Virus record (IMG/VR): IMGVR_UViG_3300028030_000272
Location: 1-44,603 of that record
DNA length: 44,603 bases
From: a virus
Strand: one strand, 5' to 3'
The translations under genes and the position numbers were made by a program. Numbering within the stretch: position 1 is the stretch's first letter; each line of letters opens with the position of its first letter. The notes beneath the pieces were generated by a model. That model saw only the letters and a program-made list of their open reading frames with translations. It ran no database searches and was not told where the DNA came from. Positions 15,168 through 25,500 of the stretch are shown one piece after another.

Positions 15168-15383
15168 TTAATCTGATACGAAAATAGAATCTGGGTTATT
15201 GATGTATTCTTTTGAAATTTCTTTAATGCCTAGTTTTTCTGCCATTTTTTCAATACACATCGAGCATGCTTTGATAACAACACCATTAGAGGAGATCATT
15301 CTAACATCTTCATCATACCCGCAGTTATCACACTTTAGACCGGGTGTTACTTCCCATATTATCAATTTTTCCCCTAAAACCAT
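15168..15383 (-). CDS. Small zinc-ribbon protein
   Basis: The 71-residue product has CDNCGY (C18, C21) and CSMCIEKM (C40, C43), a standard four-Cys zinc ribbon, with a short helical tail. The function is unknown; such proteins often bind nucleic acid or another protein. AGAGGAT lies about 5 bases before the ATG. It is upstream of, and almost certainly co-transcribed with, the dNMP kinase. Confidence 0.6.
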   Translation of the reverse strand: MVLGEKLIIWEVTPGLKCDNCGYDEDVRMISSNGVVIKACSMCIEKMAEKLGIKEISKEYINNPDSIFVSD

Positions 15384-15445
15384 GTTATCCTCTTTCGTTT
15401 TTAAATAAGAAAAGATATAAACGTCACAATTAAAAATTACACCTG

Positions 15446-15472
15446 TCTAAGTGTTTTATGTAAAGTGTAGAT
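15446..15472 (+). promoter_or_regulatory. ARGTGT-type motifs before the virion gene cluster
   Basis: The 90-base divergent gap contains AAGTGTTTTATGTAAAG and then AAGTGTAGATATG, the last three bases being the start codon at 15473. The first copy has the same AAGTGT plus TATxxA layout as sites at 13487, 30854 and 41132. No consensus -35 is visible. Confidence 0.35.
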
Positions 15473-16405
15473 ATGGCCTACAATTTCAATTGTAACTATT
15501 ATGTTGCGTCAGCTGATAGCGGTAACGGTCATATATTTCAATTTTACACTGAAATGACAAGCCACGGTTGGACATGTGTAAATACATGTTACGACAGTGG
15601 CGGTGGATTCGCTGTTACTAATACTATATCTGCGTCATCAGATCTGAACACGCAGTCTAACGAGGCTCCGTGGATAATACTTAGAGATGGTAGTGGAGCC
15701 GGAGGGGTTGAAATTTGTCTGTGGAGAAGTAACTCCTATTATCATTATTGGAATGTAAAGATGTCCAGGACTGCTGGATTTACATATAATGCGTCTGCTA
15801 TTACTGATGTTCCCACGGCTACGGATGAAGTTGTACTTTTGTCGGGAACGTCAATGTTTGGATCCGGTAATTCATATGGAGCTATAATGGTGGAAGACGT
15901 ATCACCATGGCAATTTTATTTTGTCTCATGGCCTACTGGCAGTTTTTCACTTGATAGTGCATTAGTAAAAGCAGAACTTGATATGGGTCCAGACACGTCA
16001 CATCCGGACAATAACGTATATATAGTTACGAATGGCGGGGCCAATATATTTGAAAATTATAAAACACATTATCCATACGAATTATCAAGTACTGGTTATG
16101 GAAAAAATGTTGCTATGATTAATAGTACTGAGTATAGTTCAGTCGTTCAGTTAGGTTGGGTATGCCGTGATACTTATGGTGCACCTAATAACATACCACA
16201 AGATTCAACAGGTGATATATTATTTCCTATACTATACGGTAGAATAACATATATGGATCCACCATATGGATATAGTGGAGCCACGACGATGATTAAATGG
16301 TCTGGTACTTCAAGAAGTCTTGGTGATACTATAGATAGCTTAAATTGGATTGTTTTTGGTGATGTTGTTTTACCATGGGATGGAACCACAACACCATCTA
16401 ATTAA
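15473..16405 (+). CDS. Virion-like protein, tandem paralogue 1 of 3
   Basis: The 310-residue protein is rich in Tyr, Ser, Gly, Asn and aromatic residues, with little helix and no signal peptide. That composition fits a beta-structured surface or tail-fibre-type virion protein. It shares a core with the next two genes: HGWTC, PWIIL-x-DG, the EIC-x-x-R segment, PTATDE and a C-terminal LPWDGTTTP. No enzymatic motif is seen. The three copies are separated by only 9 and 18 bases. They may form a hetero-oligomeric fibre or be alternative receptor-binding subunits; that is inference. Confidence 0.7.
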   Translation: MAYNFNCNYYVASADSGNGHIFQFYTEMTSHGWTCVNTCYDSGGGFAVTNTISASSDLNTQSNEAPWIILRDGSGAGGVEICLWRSNSYYHYWNVKMSRTAGFTYNASAITDVPTATDEVVLLSGTSMFGSGNSYGAIMVEDVSPWQFYFVSWPTGSFSLDSALVKAELDMGPDTSHPDNNVYIVTNGGANIFENYKTHYPYELSSTGYGKNVAMINSTEYSSVVQLGWVCRDTYGAPNNIPQDSTGDILFPILYGRITYMDPPYGYSGATTMIKWSGTSRSLGDTIDSLNWIVFGDVVLPWDGTTTPSN

Positions 16406-16414
16406 GGTAGCACT

Positions 16415-17401
16415 ATGGCTTTGAATTTTGACTGTAATTATTATATACCGGCTGTATTAGATAGTCATAGTGGTGGGACCTATAATTCATATGGTATAGG
16501 TCATATTTATCATCTATATACTACATTAAATGGTCATGGTTGGACATGTAAGGCCATGTATTTTTATGATGTTTCTAGTACGTCGTGGACCCAAACTAAA
16601 CTCGATTTTGATGACATTGAAGATTTAAGCACATACAATAGCTCGGGTGCTCCATGGATCATACTTCAAGATGGTAACGGAATGGAGATGTGCATCAATA
16701 GATATGACTCATACCCAAATCATTGGCAGATAAAATTTTCTAGATCAGCTGGTTTCACTGATACTGCGAGTACTACGACCCCGACTGCTACTGATGAATT
16801 TGTGTTGTTTAAAGGGTCCTTAACTACACAATATGACTCATATGGTGCAGTAGTTGTTGATGATTCAGATCCATATAATTTTTACATGGCGGCATGGAAA
16901 TATGGTGATTTCATAGTAAATGGTTTTTTGATGAGGGCGTATTTTGATACGTCAAAAGATTCAACATTTCCTGATAACAACGTATATGTTGTTGGGAATT
17001 ATAATACTGACATATTTAACAACTATGCATACATGGCTGTATATAACATGTCATCATCGTACTATTCATATAGTAAAAATGTAGCCATGGTAAACTCTTC
17101 TGATTACAATGTTGTATCACAAACATGCTTTGGGTGGTATAGAAACTACGCATATAGAACGGTTTTTCCATTAGGGATATCTGATGATCATTCATCTAAT
17201 GTTAATGTTATTAGAGTTCCAGTACCGTATATCAGACCGAATTCATATTCAACACCAAATGGGTTTAGTGGAATAACTTCATTCATTGAATGGAATGGCC
17301 ATGCACCAACACTAAATGGCCAAACTATTAATAATAAAAATTACATTGTATTTGGTCAGATAACACTACCATGGGATCCAACTGTTACACCTAGGTATTA
17401 A
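16415..17401 (+). CDS. Virion-like protein, tandem paralogue 2 of 3
   Basis: The 328-residue product aligns along its length with the genes on either side. Shared blocks are NFDCNYY at the start, GHIYHLY, HGWTC, APWIILQDGNG, PTATDEF, FPDNNVYV, YSKNVAMV, the G-x-T-S-F-I-x-W-N-G segment and a C-terminal LPWDPTVTPRY. An AAGGTAG ribosome binding site precedes the ATG. It is closer to the third copy than to the first at its C-terminus. Composition is Tyr/Ser/Asn-rich, as in extracellular or capsid-surface beta proteins. The exact virion position is unknown. Confidence 0.7.
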   Translation: MALNFDCNYYIPAVLDSHSGGTYNSYGIGHIYHLYTTLNGHGWTCKAMYFYDVSSTSWTQTKLDFDDIEDLSTYNSSGAPWIILQDGNGMEMCINRYDSYPNHWQIKFSRSAGFTDTASTTTPTATDEFVLFKGSLTTQYDSYGAVVVDDSDPYNFYMAAWKYGDFIVNGFLMRAYFDTSKDSTFPDNNVYVVGNYNTDIFNNYAYMAVYNMSSSYYSYSKNVAMVNSSDYNVVSQTCFGWYRNYAYRTVFPLGISDDHSSNVNVIRVPVPYIRPNSYSTPNGFSGITSFIEWNGHAPTLNGQTINNKNYIVFGQITLPWDPTVTPRY

Positions 17402-17419
17402 GTAAAGAGGTTTTATAAG

Positions 17420-18394
17420 ATGTCTCTTAATTTTGACGTAAATCAACTGATTAGTGGCTCTGATAGTGGTGGTGGGCAAATATATCAATTGTATCATCTT
17501 TTAACAAATTTATCCACTGGTGCATGGACATGTGTTGGCGCGTATTATAACGGTGCTCCACAAACTAGTGTTACAAGTGCTGATGATTTAAATGGATCCC
17601 AATCAAATTCATCTCCATGGTTTATACTGGAAGATCCAAATGGTTATCAAATTTGTTTTAACAGGTATGATGGCAGTAAATATGATTGGCAAATAAGTGT
17701 TTCAGGACCTACAGGGTTTACGTTACCATCTCCATTGACCAATGTTGCTCCAATAGCACCACTAGATGTCAATGGTGCTACGACTGGTGTTTATCATCAA
17801 GGAGATAAATTTGTACTGAAAAGAGATAATCTATTTTATAATTTTGATCAATACTGTTCTGTATGTGCCGACGATCAATCACCGTATAATTTTTACCTTG
17901 TAACATGGAAAGTTGGTGATTTTGATTCGATTGCTTCAATGGCAAGGTTTGAACTTGATGTGGTATCTGAGTCATCATTTCCTGATAAAACAGTGTATGT
18001 TATTGGAGATTATAATGATCAGGTTTTTAGATATTATGGTACACGCGGATCATATGGATTTAATGACTATGTTCAGTATAAAAATGTAGCCATGGTATCG
18101 TCGACTGAGTATAATACTGTCAATAATTTACCGTATTATTATTATAATAGTGGTACACAGATTGCGATACCAAGTTTTATGCAATTTGATTCATCTGACA
18201 AGCAGATACTGTTTCCAATAGCATATGGCAGACCATCTAGTTTTATACCACCGAATGGGTTTTGTGGTATAACCTCATTTATTCGGTGGAATGGCAGAAG
18301 ATCGAATCCGGGAGAAACATTTGACAGCGGAAATTGGTTATCTATTGGTGACGTATCAATTCCATGGGATCCAACTGTAGTACCAAGGTATTAA
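17420..18394 (+). CDS. Virion-like protein, tandem paralogue 3 of 3
   Basis: The 324-residue product is the third copy. It keeps GGGQIYQLYH, GAWTCVGAYY, SPWFILEDPNG, the QICFNRYDG segment, FPDKTVYVIG, YKNVAMVSS, CGITSFIRWNG and IPWDPTVVPRY. Compared with the others it has an insertion around residues 96-120 (APIAPLDVNGATTG) before the KFVL block. AAAGAGG precedes the ATG by about 9 bases. Divergence of the copies while the framework stays suggests old duplications with selection on variable surface loops. Confidence 0.7.
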   Translation: MSLNFDVNQLISGSDSGGGQIYQLYHLLTNLSTGAWTCVGAYYNGAPQTSVTSADDLNGSQSNSSPWFILEDPNGYQICFNRYDGSKYDWQISVSGPTGFTLPSPLTNVAPIAPLDVNGATTGVYHQGDKFVLKRDNLFYNFDQYCSVCADDQSPYNFYLVTWKVGDFDSIASMARFELDVVSESSFPDKTVYVIGDYNDQVFRYYGTRGSYGFNDYVQYKNVAMVSSTEYNTVNNLPYYYYNSGTQIAIPSFMQFDSSDKQILFPIAYGRPSSFIPPNGFCGITSFIRWNGRRSNPGETFDSGNWLSIGDVSIPWDPTVVPRY

Positions 18395-18397
18395 GAT

Positions 18398-18700
18398 ATG
18401 GCTGATTATCCTAAATCACCAATAGATCCAGAAGCTTCTGCTGATTATACTGCACCACCTGATGATGTTCCTATATCAACGCTTTCTGTAACATCAGTAA
18501 TACCGTATCATCTTTCACCGGATCATTATGACATATCTCCAATTTCTGACGGTTTGACTGGTGGAGGTGCGGCGCTTGTAAAGTATTATAAAATGGGTGG
18601 CTGGGTTGCTGGATCCTACACTACGTGGGTATCCACTCCTACCCCGACTCCGATCGGTGGAGCTACTGATTATCACATAATTCATGAGTGGTATGCATGA
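18398..18700 (+). CDS. Small Pro/Ser/Thr-rich protein, possible virion accessory
   Basis: The 100-residue product is rich in Pro, Ser, Thr and Asp, contains a GGGAALVKYYKMGGW segment and a TPTPTP stretch, and has no membrane helix. It starts 3 bases after the third virion-like paralogue and is coupled to the next gene by an ATGA overlap. Co-transcription with the paralogues suggests a virion or fibre-accessory role. No family is recognised. Confidence 0.55.
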   Translation: MADYPKSPIDPEASADYTAPPDDVPISTLSVTSVIPYHLSPDHYDISPISDGLTGGGAALVKYYKMGGWVAGSYTTWVSTPTPTPIGGATDYHIIHEWYA

Positions 18701-19059
18701 TAAACAGAATGGTTTTTAATAGAGTGTTTCGTTCTTTAGGTTCAGACATTACATATGATGATGTAAGTCGTGTTTCCTCATATTTGAACTTAATAAATGA
18801 CAGTGTGCTTGATGATGGCCACATAGTTGCTATAGTAAACCCTGATGATATACAGATATTGAAGTTTGTCACAAGATGGCATTTAGTATATGACAAAAAG
18901 TTTGTGGGCTCGCCATGGGATGTGTATTTGCTTCCAGGAGCCGAGCATACTGTTGTTAAGACAGATGGTAATTTTTATAATGTTGATGGGTGTAGTGTTA
19001 ATAGTGTTATGTGCCAATATTACGGCAAAGCTTCAATAACATCCATAGACAATGATTAA
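18697..19059 (+). CDS. Hypothetical protein, virion cluster
   Basis: Start chosen at ATG 18697, which overlaps the previous stop as ATGA; an in-frame ATG three codons earlier is possible. The roughly 120-residue product is a mixed alpha/beta protein with a hydrophobic DGHIVAIVNPDDIQIL segment and a YLLPGAEH motif near its C-terminal third. This resembles short head-completion or tail-joining proteins in general style, but I do not recognise a family. It overlaps the next gene by 8 bases. Confidence 0.5.
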   Translation: MINRMVFNRVFRSLGSDITYDDVSRVSSYLNLINDSVLDDGHIVAIVNPDDIQILKFVTRWHLVYDKKFVGSPWDVYLLPGAEHTVVKTDGNFYNVDGCSVNSVMCQYYGKASITSIDND

Positions 19060-19444
19060 ATCAAAAGAACTATCAAAAAAGTTTTCATCATCCGTTTCCT
19101 CGTTTTCACACTTAGTTTCGTTCATTAACGAGTGTGATGATATCAAGACGTTAAAATCGTTTAGTATACCAGGAATGTATATACAAAAAAGTAAAAGATC
19201 ATTCCATGACGCATACACAGATTTCATAAATACCTCTATTAATTTTGTTAGTGATAGTAACACTCTGATCGATGAGTTTATGAAATATAGATCGGAGATC
19301 ATGTGGCAAGATAAAAACCTGAAAAAGGTGTGTAGCAATAACAATATATTTTATACAATATTTCTATCTAAAATACTACCACATAGTATACATACCGCTC
19401 CAAAGGTATCAAAAAAGTTTAGCGTACAGTCTCTAATTTACTAA
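19052..19444 (+). CDS. Hypothetical helical protein
   Basis: The 130-residue product is basic and helical, rich in Ser, Lys and Phe, with no signal peptide, Cys cluster or catalytic motif. It overlaps the upstream gene by 8 bases and is the last gene before a strong hairpin terminator. It therefore closes the 15473-19444 transcription unit. Function unknown. Confidence 0.5.
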   Translation: MIKSKELSKKFSSSVSSFSHLVSFINECDDIKTLKSFSIPGMYIQKSKRSFHDAYTDFINTSINFVSDSNTLIDEFMKYRSEIMWQDKNLKKVCSNNNIFYTIFLSKILPHSIHTAPKVSKKFSVQSLIY

Positions 19445-19466
19445 TCATCACATTAAACATTTTATA

Positions 19467-19514
19467 TATACTTTAAGGTGTAGAGTATCTTTGTAAACTA
19501 CACCTTAAAGTATA
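19467..19514 (+). terminator. Strong hairpin, probable terminator
   Basis: TATACTTTAAGGTGTAG (19467-19483) pairs perfectly with CTACACCTTAAAGTATA (19498-19514), a 17-base-pair stem with a 14-base loop. It separates the virion-like cluster from the 2109-residue gene. There is no long U tract after it, so it may also act in RNA processing or mRNA protection. Confidence 0.6.
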
Positions 19515-19541
19515 CGACGGAAAAAGGTATAAGATTTAGTC

Positions 19542-22500
19542 ATGAGAAATTCATTCGGAAGTGACACAATCAGAAGCGTTATAATAGCATCTTCAATACT
19601 CGGTGGTTATGACAATGAGTTGACTGATATAGTAAAAACTATTGTAAAAAAGAACAACACAAAGATAAGGATGGCTAACCTGTATAAGGGGCTCCTTAGA
19701 ATGCGTGTGGCTGACAGTAAGAAGCCAGCGAAAAATAAAAAACAGGAAGTTCCCTCAAGTGGAAATGATTTCCCGCGTTCATTTTTAGAAAATATTGGTG
19801 GATTCATTACCGGCATTTTGACGAATATGACTTTATCCGGTAGTAATAATGAAAAAACAAACGTTGGTGCTGGACTGTTGGTTTCCCCATTTTTCACCGG
19901 AAAAACTAATAAGATATACACGGTAAATTATGATGGTAAGCAAGTTGAACGATATATGCCTACCGGTGATAACGGAAAGCCCGGAAAGAATACCTACGCG
20001 TTAGTAGGGAGTGCTATTAAAAACACCGTCCTAGGCATGCTAAGTGATCTTAGAATTACGTCATCATATAAGGTTAGTATAATACAGGACGCTGAAGACA
20101 TAATAGAAGAGTATATAGAGGCACTGCTCGGAGATGAAATTAGAAGGGTGTCTGAGTCAAGAAAATCAATCGCTTCCGCTAACGTTGAAGCTGTTGATAA
20201 AGCGATCAGAAGTCTTTTTGAGACTGAAAAAGATGTATTTGATCCAGAGACAATACTCAGTATGAATATGGATGAGAGAAAAACTCTTCTTACAAAGTAT
20301 GTTGATCTGAGTAAGATATTGCTTAGAAGATCTGGAAATACGACGGTCACAAGCGCCTCTACTGTGGCTGATATGATTTTACTTAAGTATGCGTTTGCAC
20401 TATCTGGTGATGTTGATAAAGCTAAAGAATACGCGTACATGATAAGTAAAGAGGTGTTGAAAATAGCGTTCAACATGTCAGTCAACTTACTCGCGAGTAG
20501 AAAGTGGGGCGTCGGTAGGCAGGTTACTGATTACTTCAGAAGAAGGCTTCGGTTATATCAAATACCGATCTATGAACAGTATCAAAATGTTTTATACAAC
20601 ATAGAATCGCAGCGTGATCATATTGATAGTCTAAAGAATAAGCTCAAGAGCGTATCTGGTAGTGATGCGGCCAAAAAGATTGAAAGTAATATAAGGTCCG
20701 CTGAGGTAAAACTGGAAAAGTTCAATAATGATCGTGATAAGCTTCGGTCAAGATTGCAGAAAGAAATAATAAAGAAGGTACTTAAAGAGAACGAGAATAT
20801 ATCAAAAGAAGAAGCCATAGCGATGGCGATAGATGAAATAAACAAGATACCGCCAAAGTCAAGATACGTTGGAAGAGATATAAGCGTTAACAAATTGTCA
20901 GAGGAAGGATCTGAAGAAAATCCGGCTGGTTGGGACGAAGTTCTGACTAAGATGCATAGTGATAGCACGTTCGGTGGATCCGGCAATGAGATCAATGATG
21001 AGGAATCGGACGCTGATAAGCTAAAGAGAATCATGAACGGATATGTTGATTGGATTATCGACACTAAATCCGATGGAACGACTATTGATAAAGATTTTGC
21101 GGAAAAGATAAAATCATACGTTAACGGCGGGCTGTTAGACAATGATAAGGATAGTAAACAGCTAGCTAGCAAACTTCTCAATACCGTAGGATACTCTTCA
21201 AATCCAATTAGCGCTATCGTATTCAATAACTTCGGATATGAAGTAAAGAACGGAAAAAAGAAATTCGTTAAAGAGATAGCGATACCGCTCATTGAAAAGT
21301 CACTGGCTAACAAAAACGTGAAAGATCTGTTGGCTCACGTTGACTATGAAAAAGAGATTGAAGCTCTCGGTAAGAAGTTCAATGTGGCCACTGATGGTCG
21401 GATTTCATCGAATTTGAAGGTTTCAACCGGATTCAGTAAGATCGCTGACGATGAATTGTCAGATTATGAGTCCATGTTTGAGGATCTTGGGGAGACTGAA
21501 GAACCACAAGATGAAAATGAAACAATATCGAAGAGCAGCCTATATATAATAAACAAGATACAACAGGAACTCGGTGACGCAACAGACAATCAGATAAAGC
21601 AAGTGTACGATTCAATTCGTGACATTTTAGCTAAATCTACCGGTGTTTCCCTTTCGTCTACGTCAAACAAGATGAGGGACGTTGATAAGGCTGTCGGAGA
21701 TATAAGAAAATTCATCAATAGTGATGAAAATAAAAAGTCAGGAAATAGTAGTAAAAAGCTTAACTACAATTGGAACATGCTGCTTTTGGAATTTGGTGAT
21801 TTCATAGGCAAGAGCAGATATGACATGAGATATGAGGGCGGAAGCTCAAGAGGGATAACGAAGGATTTTGAAACGTATCTTACAAATAGATACAATATCA
21901 TGAAGGATCCAGTAGCAAAGTATCTTCTAGAAACGTATTTTGTTGGCAAAGAGTATAAAGAAACATCAAAGATAATTCGTGAGTTGAGGGATGGCTATCT
22001 GGACAGTGTGTCAAATTATCTGAGTATTAAACATCCAGCTACTTATGTTGAGTTAAGGTCCAATGGTGTTGGTATTGGACCAAACGCATCGATATTTGAC
22101 CAATTCGGTGATAGAATAATATCACTGGTGAAGATCGTGAATGAGTGTATAAATGCTCAGGATAATGGCGAGACTAGCTCTTATTCCAAGAAAGAGTGTA
22201 TGCACTATAACAAGGAACTTAACGCTAAACTTCGTGATGAGGGTATGAGAACTGAAGACATAGAACAGTTCATGTCCGCCATCATGAAAATGTCAAGTTC
22301 CGGGTGCGTAATAAAAAACTTTGTTGATCAGTTTGTTGACATATCCATCAACGCCACGATGATAACCGCCGGTGTGATGGATGAAAAGTTGGCAAATAAA
22401 TACAGACTTGATCTCAGTAGATTCAATGAGTCATTGAGAAAGTGCAACCTGACGTTAAATATCGTGAAGAATCTGGCGGTTGAGACGTATAAAGGTGATG

Positions 22501-25500
22501 ATGTAAAAGAAGATTTGCTCTATGATATATCTAAATTCGTTGAATCGTATTATGGTGATCATGGCCCGGAGGATGTTGAAAAATTACTTAATACTATCAA
22601 CTCAATAGGGTTGATAAATGTGGAAATAGATGATAGTGGTGATATTGATGTTAAAGTAAAGAATGATCGACTATATAAGGATATTTTTGAACGTGGTTTG
22701 AACGTTGATTTTGATATCTCAAGAAAAGCTATAAATTATAGTAACATGGAGATATTAAATAATGATATGGAAGATAAGAGCATTCATATAATGGATGTTG
22801 ATTATGTTAGGGATACGTTTGAAAACATGGTCACCGGGAATGAAGAGGCTGAGGCTGTAAACAGTGAAATATATGCTGACGCTATAAAAGACTCCGTTGA
22901 CGAAACGATAGTCTCTAACATGAATTATGATCCGAAGGTATTCATACCTAGTGATAAATCAAGAAAAGTTATAGACAGTATGATCTATAGCTTGTATATG
23001 AAATCACATATGAACAACATACTTCTTAATGGTACTAAGGTAAAGATATCAGGTCGTCTTCTCAATCATTTGAGAAACACTCAAAAATATGATGAAAGCA
23101 AGAAATATGAAGCCACTGTGTCACCGGCTGAGTTAGTTTCTTGGATAATGTATACAAAGAATAGTGGTTATCACTTCTATGATGATGATCCGGAAGTTGA
23201 TGCCACTAAGATGAAGGCCGATGATATGTACGAGGCCAGATATCTAGCCCTAAGTGGCATGAGAGACAATGCATTAAGGGAAATAGACAGATCAACTAAT
23301 CTAAATAAATATAGATCTAGCATGATTAAATATTATGTGAAGAAGAATATGGAGGGTGTTGATAAACTTAAGAACGGTGTTAATATGACCGATTCTGTTG
23401 ATGTCAACTCAATAATAGGATCATTGAATTATAGATTCAATAAATTGGTTGGCGGTGAGGGTAATATCACAATAGGATCCATTCTAAATATTGCTAGAAC
23501 AGAATATGATAAAGAAGGCAAGATGGTTCATGATAAGAACGCGATCAGAAATAGACTGATTGGTGTTAGGGATCTGATAGGATCTGTCGTATCCCCCACG
23601 ATTATCGATCTTGCTAAAAAAGATGAAAAATATAGACATGCTTACATGTCAATGATCGAAGCTCAAAAAGAGTATGAAAAGAACATGATGAAGGTTATTG
23701 GCATAAGTGATGATGTCAAACGAAATAACCTGGAAAATAGAGTTATAGCTCAGATTAGAAGAGCTGTATCTGTATCTATCAATATCATGTTTAGAAGAAT
23801 ATATGATGAAGTTAGTAAAAATATATATGAACAGATTGATATAGATAGTGAGGAAGGCGAAAAGAGTTTCATCGGTGCGTACAAAAAGTACGTTGAAAAC
23901 AAGAAGAGTCGTCTAGATAGTAAGATAAAAAGAGAAAATGTGTTTGACGTTAGTGTGATAAACAAGTTCGTCAATGAACTTAACTCAATGTTCATAGAGC
24001 TTAATGACGATAGGTCAAACAGGTCATACGTGATAAATGAGATAAATAGCGCGATCAATAACATAGTGAATCAGAATTCGAACGCTGTGATCGGTGATGA
24101 GAGTAGAAAACGAAAGAAATTAACAGAAAAAGAGATAAAGGAAAGAAAAAAGAATGTTGGGAAATACTTTGACTCGATAAAGAAGAATTTCAAGCTAAGC
24201 GATGTGAAATTTGATAATAACGGAATGATCTCAAGTGTAGAGGGTGTCAATAACACCATCCTTGAGATTGAAAGAGGTATCATTGAACATGAGTTAGTGA
24301 ACGCCGGTAAGCTTGTTACGCTACTTAGGTATATGCACATCATTGATGGTGTTCTTAAAAAGAAGACCGGAAAAAAGACAAGTAGTAAAATGTCGATAAT
24401 AAAGTCGATTAGAATAGCTGCTGGTCAAAAGTCCATAAAGTCAGTGATATCAAAGATTTCCGAAAATATAAGAAGTTATATCACCGATGGTGTTGATAAA
24501 CATCTTGATGAAATAATCAGCGGTATAGACAATAATACCGGTGGTGTTTCAATAAATGTTGTGAATGGTATCAATGGCATAGTTAATGAAATGAAAAAGG
24601 ATATATCATCAATAGATGATATAAAATCAGCGTTAATTAATCTCGGTATAAACTCAAAGAATCCGGATAAAGTTATAGATACTATGATAATTGGACTAAG
24701 ATTCGGTAAACTTAGCGATATATTCAATATTGGTAGACAGTATAAAATGAATAATGTTATAGATATGATACAAAGTAGACTAGGTAAGTCACGCGGTGGA
24801 CACTCATTTGATCTAACCGGCACGGATTCAATCAATGATGAGATATCAAAGAAGGTTGATGAGGAATCGGATAAAATAGGTAACAACGCTTCTACGATGG
24901 ATGAGTTTTCAAAATCTATGGAAGCATTGAAATACGCATATGAACTTAAGGGTAACGTTATCGACATCAATAGTGGTGAAAAGATTGACGTTACGAAGAT
25001 GATATGCTCCAATAAGTTTAACGGAAATGACGTCGTTCTATCAAATGACTCAAGCAGTCTTGTTACCGCGTACAAGAAACTCATAGAGTTCTTTAAGAGT
25101 TATGGCACTGTAAACATGTGTAACTCTTATAGTGGCAAAGAAATCGGAGATGATGCATACGTGTTGTTAAATAGCGTATATTGGAGCACAATAATAGGCA
25201 ATATGGACAAAATAAATGTGATGAAGAAGAATGAGAAGAAAGATATAAGTCCTGATAACATGAAGGATGTATATGTCAAGTATTACAATAGAATAATTCA
25301 AATAGCTGCTAAATATGGTGTGAAATTTGATTTAGAAAGTGTCATTGATATAATGACTGGTGAGAGTATGGTAATAAGTGGTAGGCCGATTTCTAAGGTT
25401 GATGATAAGTCAGTCCACGATCTGCCAGGTGAGATTAACATGCCTGAAGAGCCAACAAAGTCTGAACTTTCATCAGGCGGAATTCCCAATGATTTGAATC

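Noticed and set aside
20618-21313. Minus-strand open frames inside the 2109-residue gene (also 19994-20485 and 24476-25084)
   Set aside because: They are Ser/Leu/Ile-rich antisense shadows of a Lys/Asp/Ser-rich helical gene, without starts supported by ribosome binding sites.
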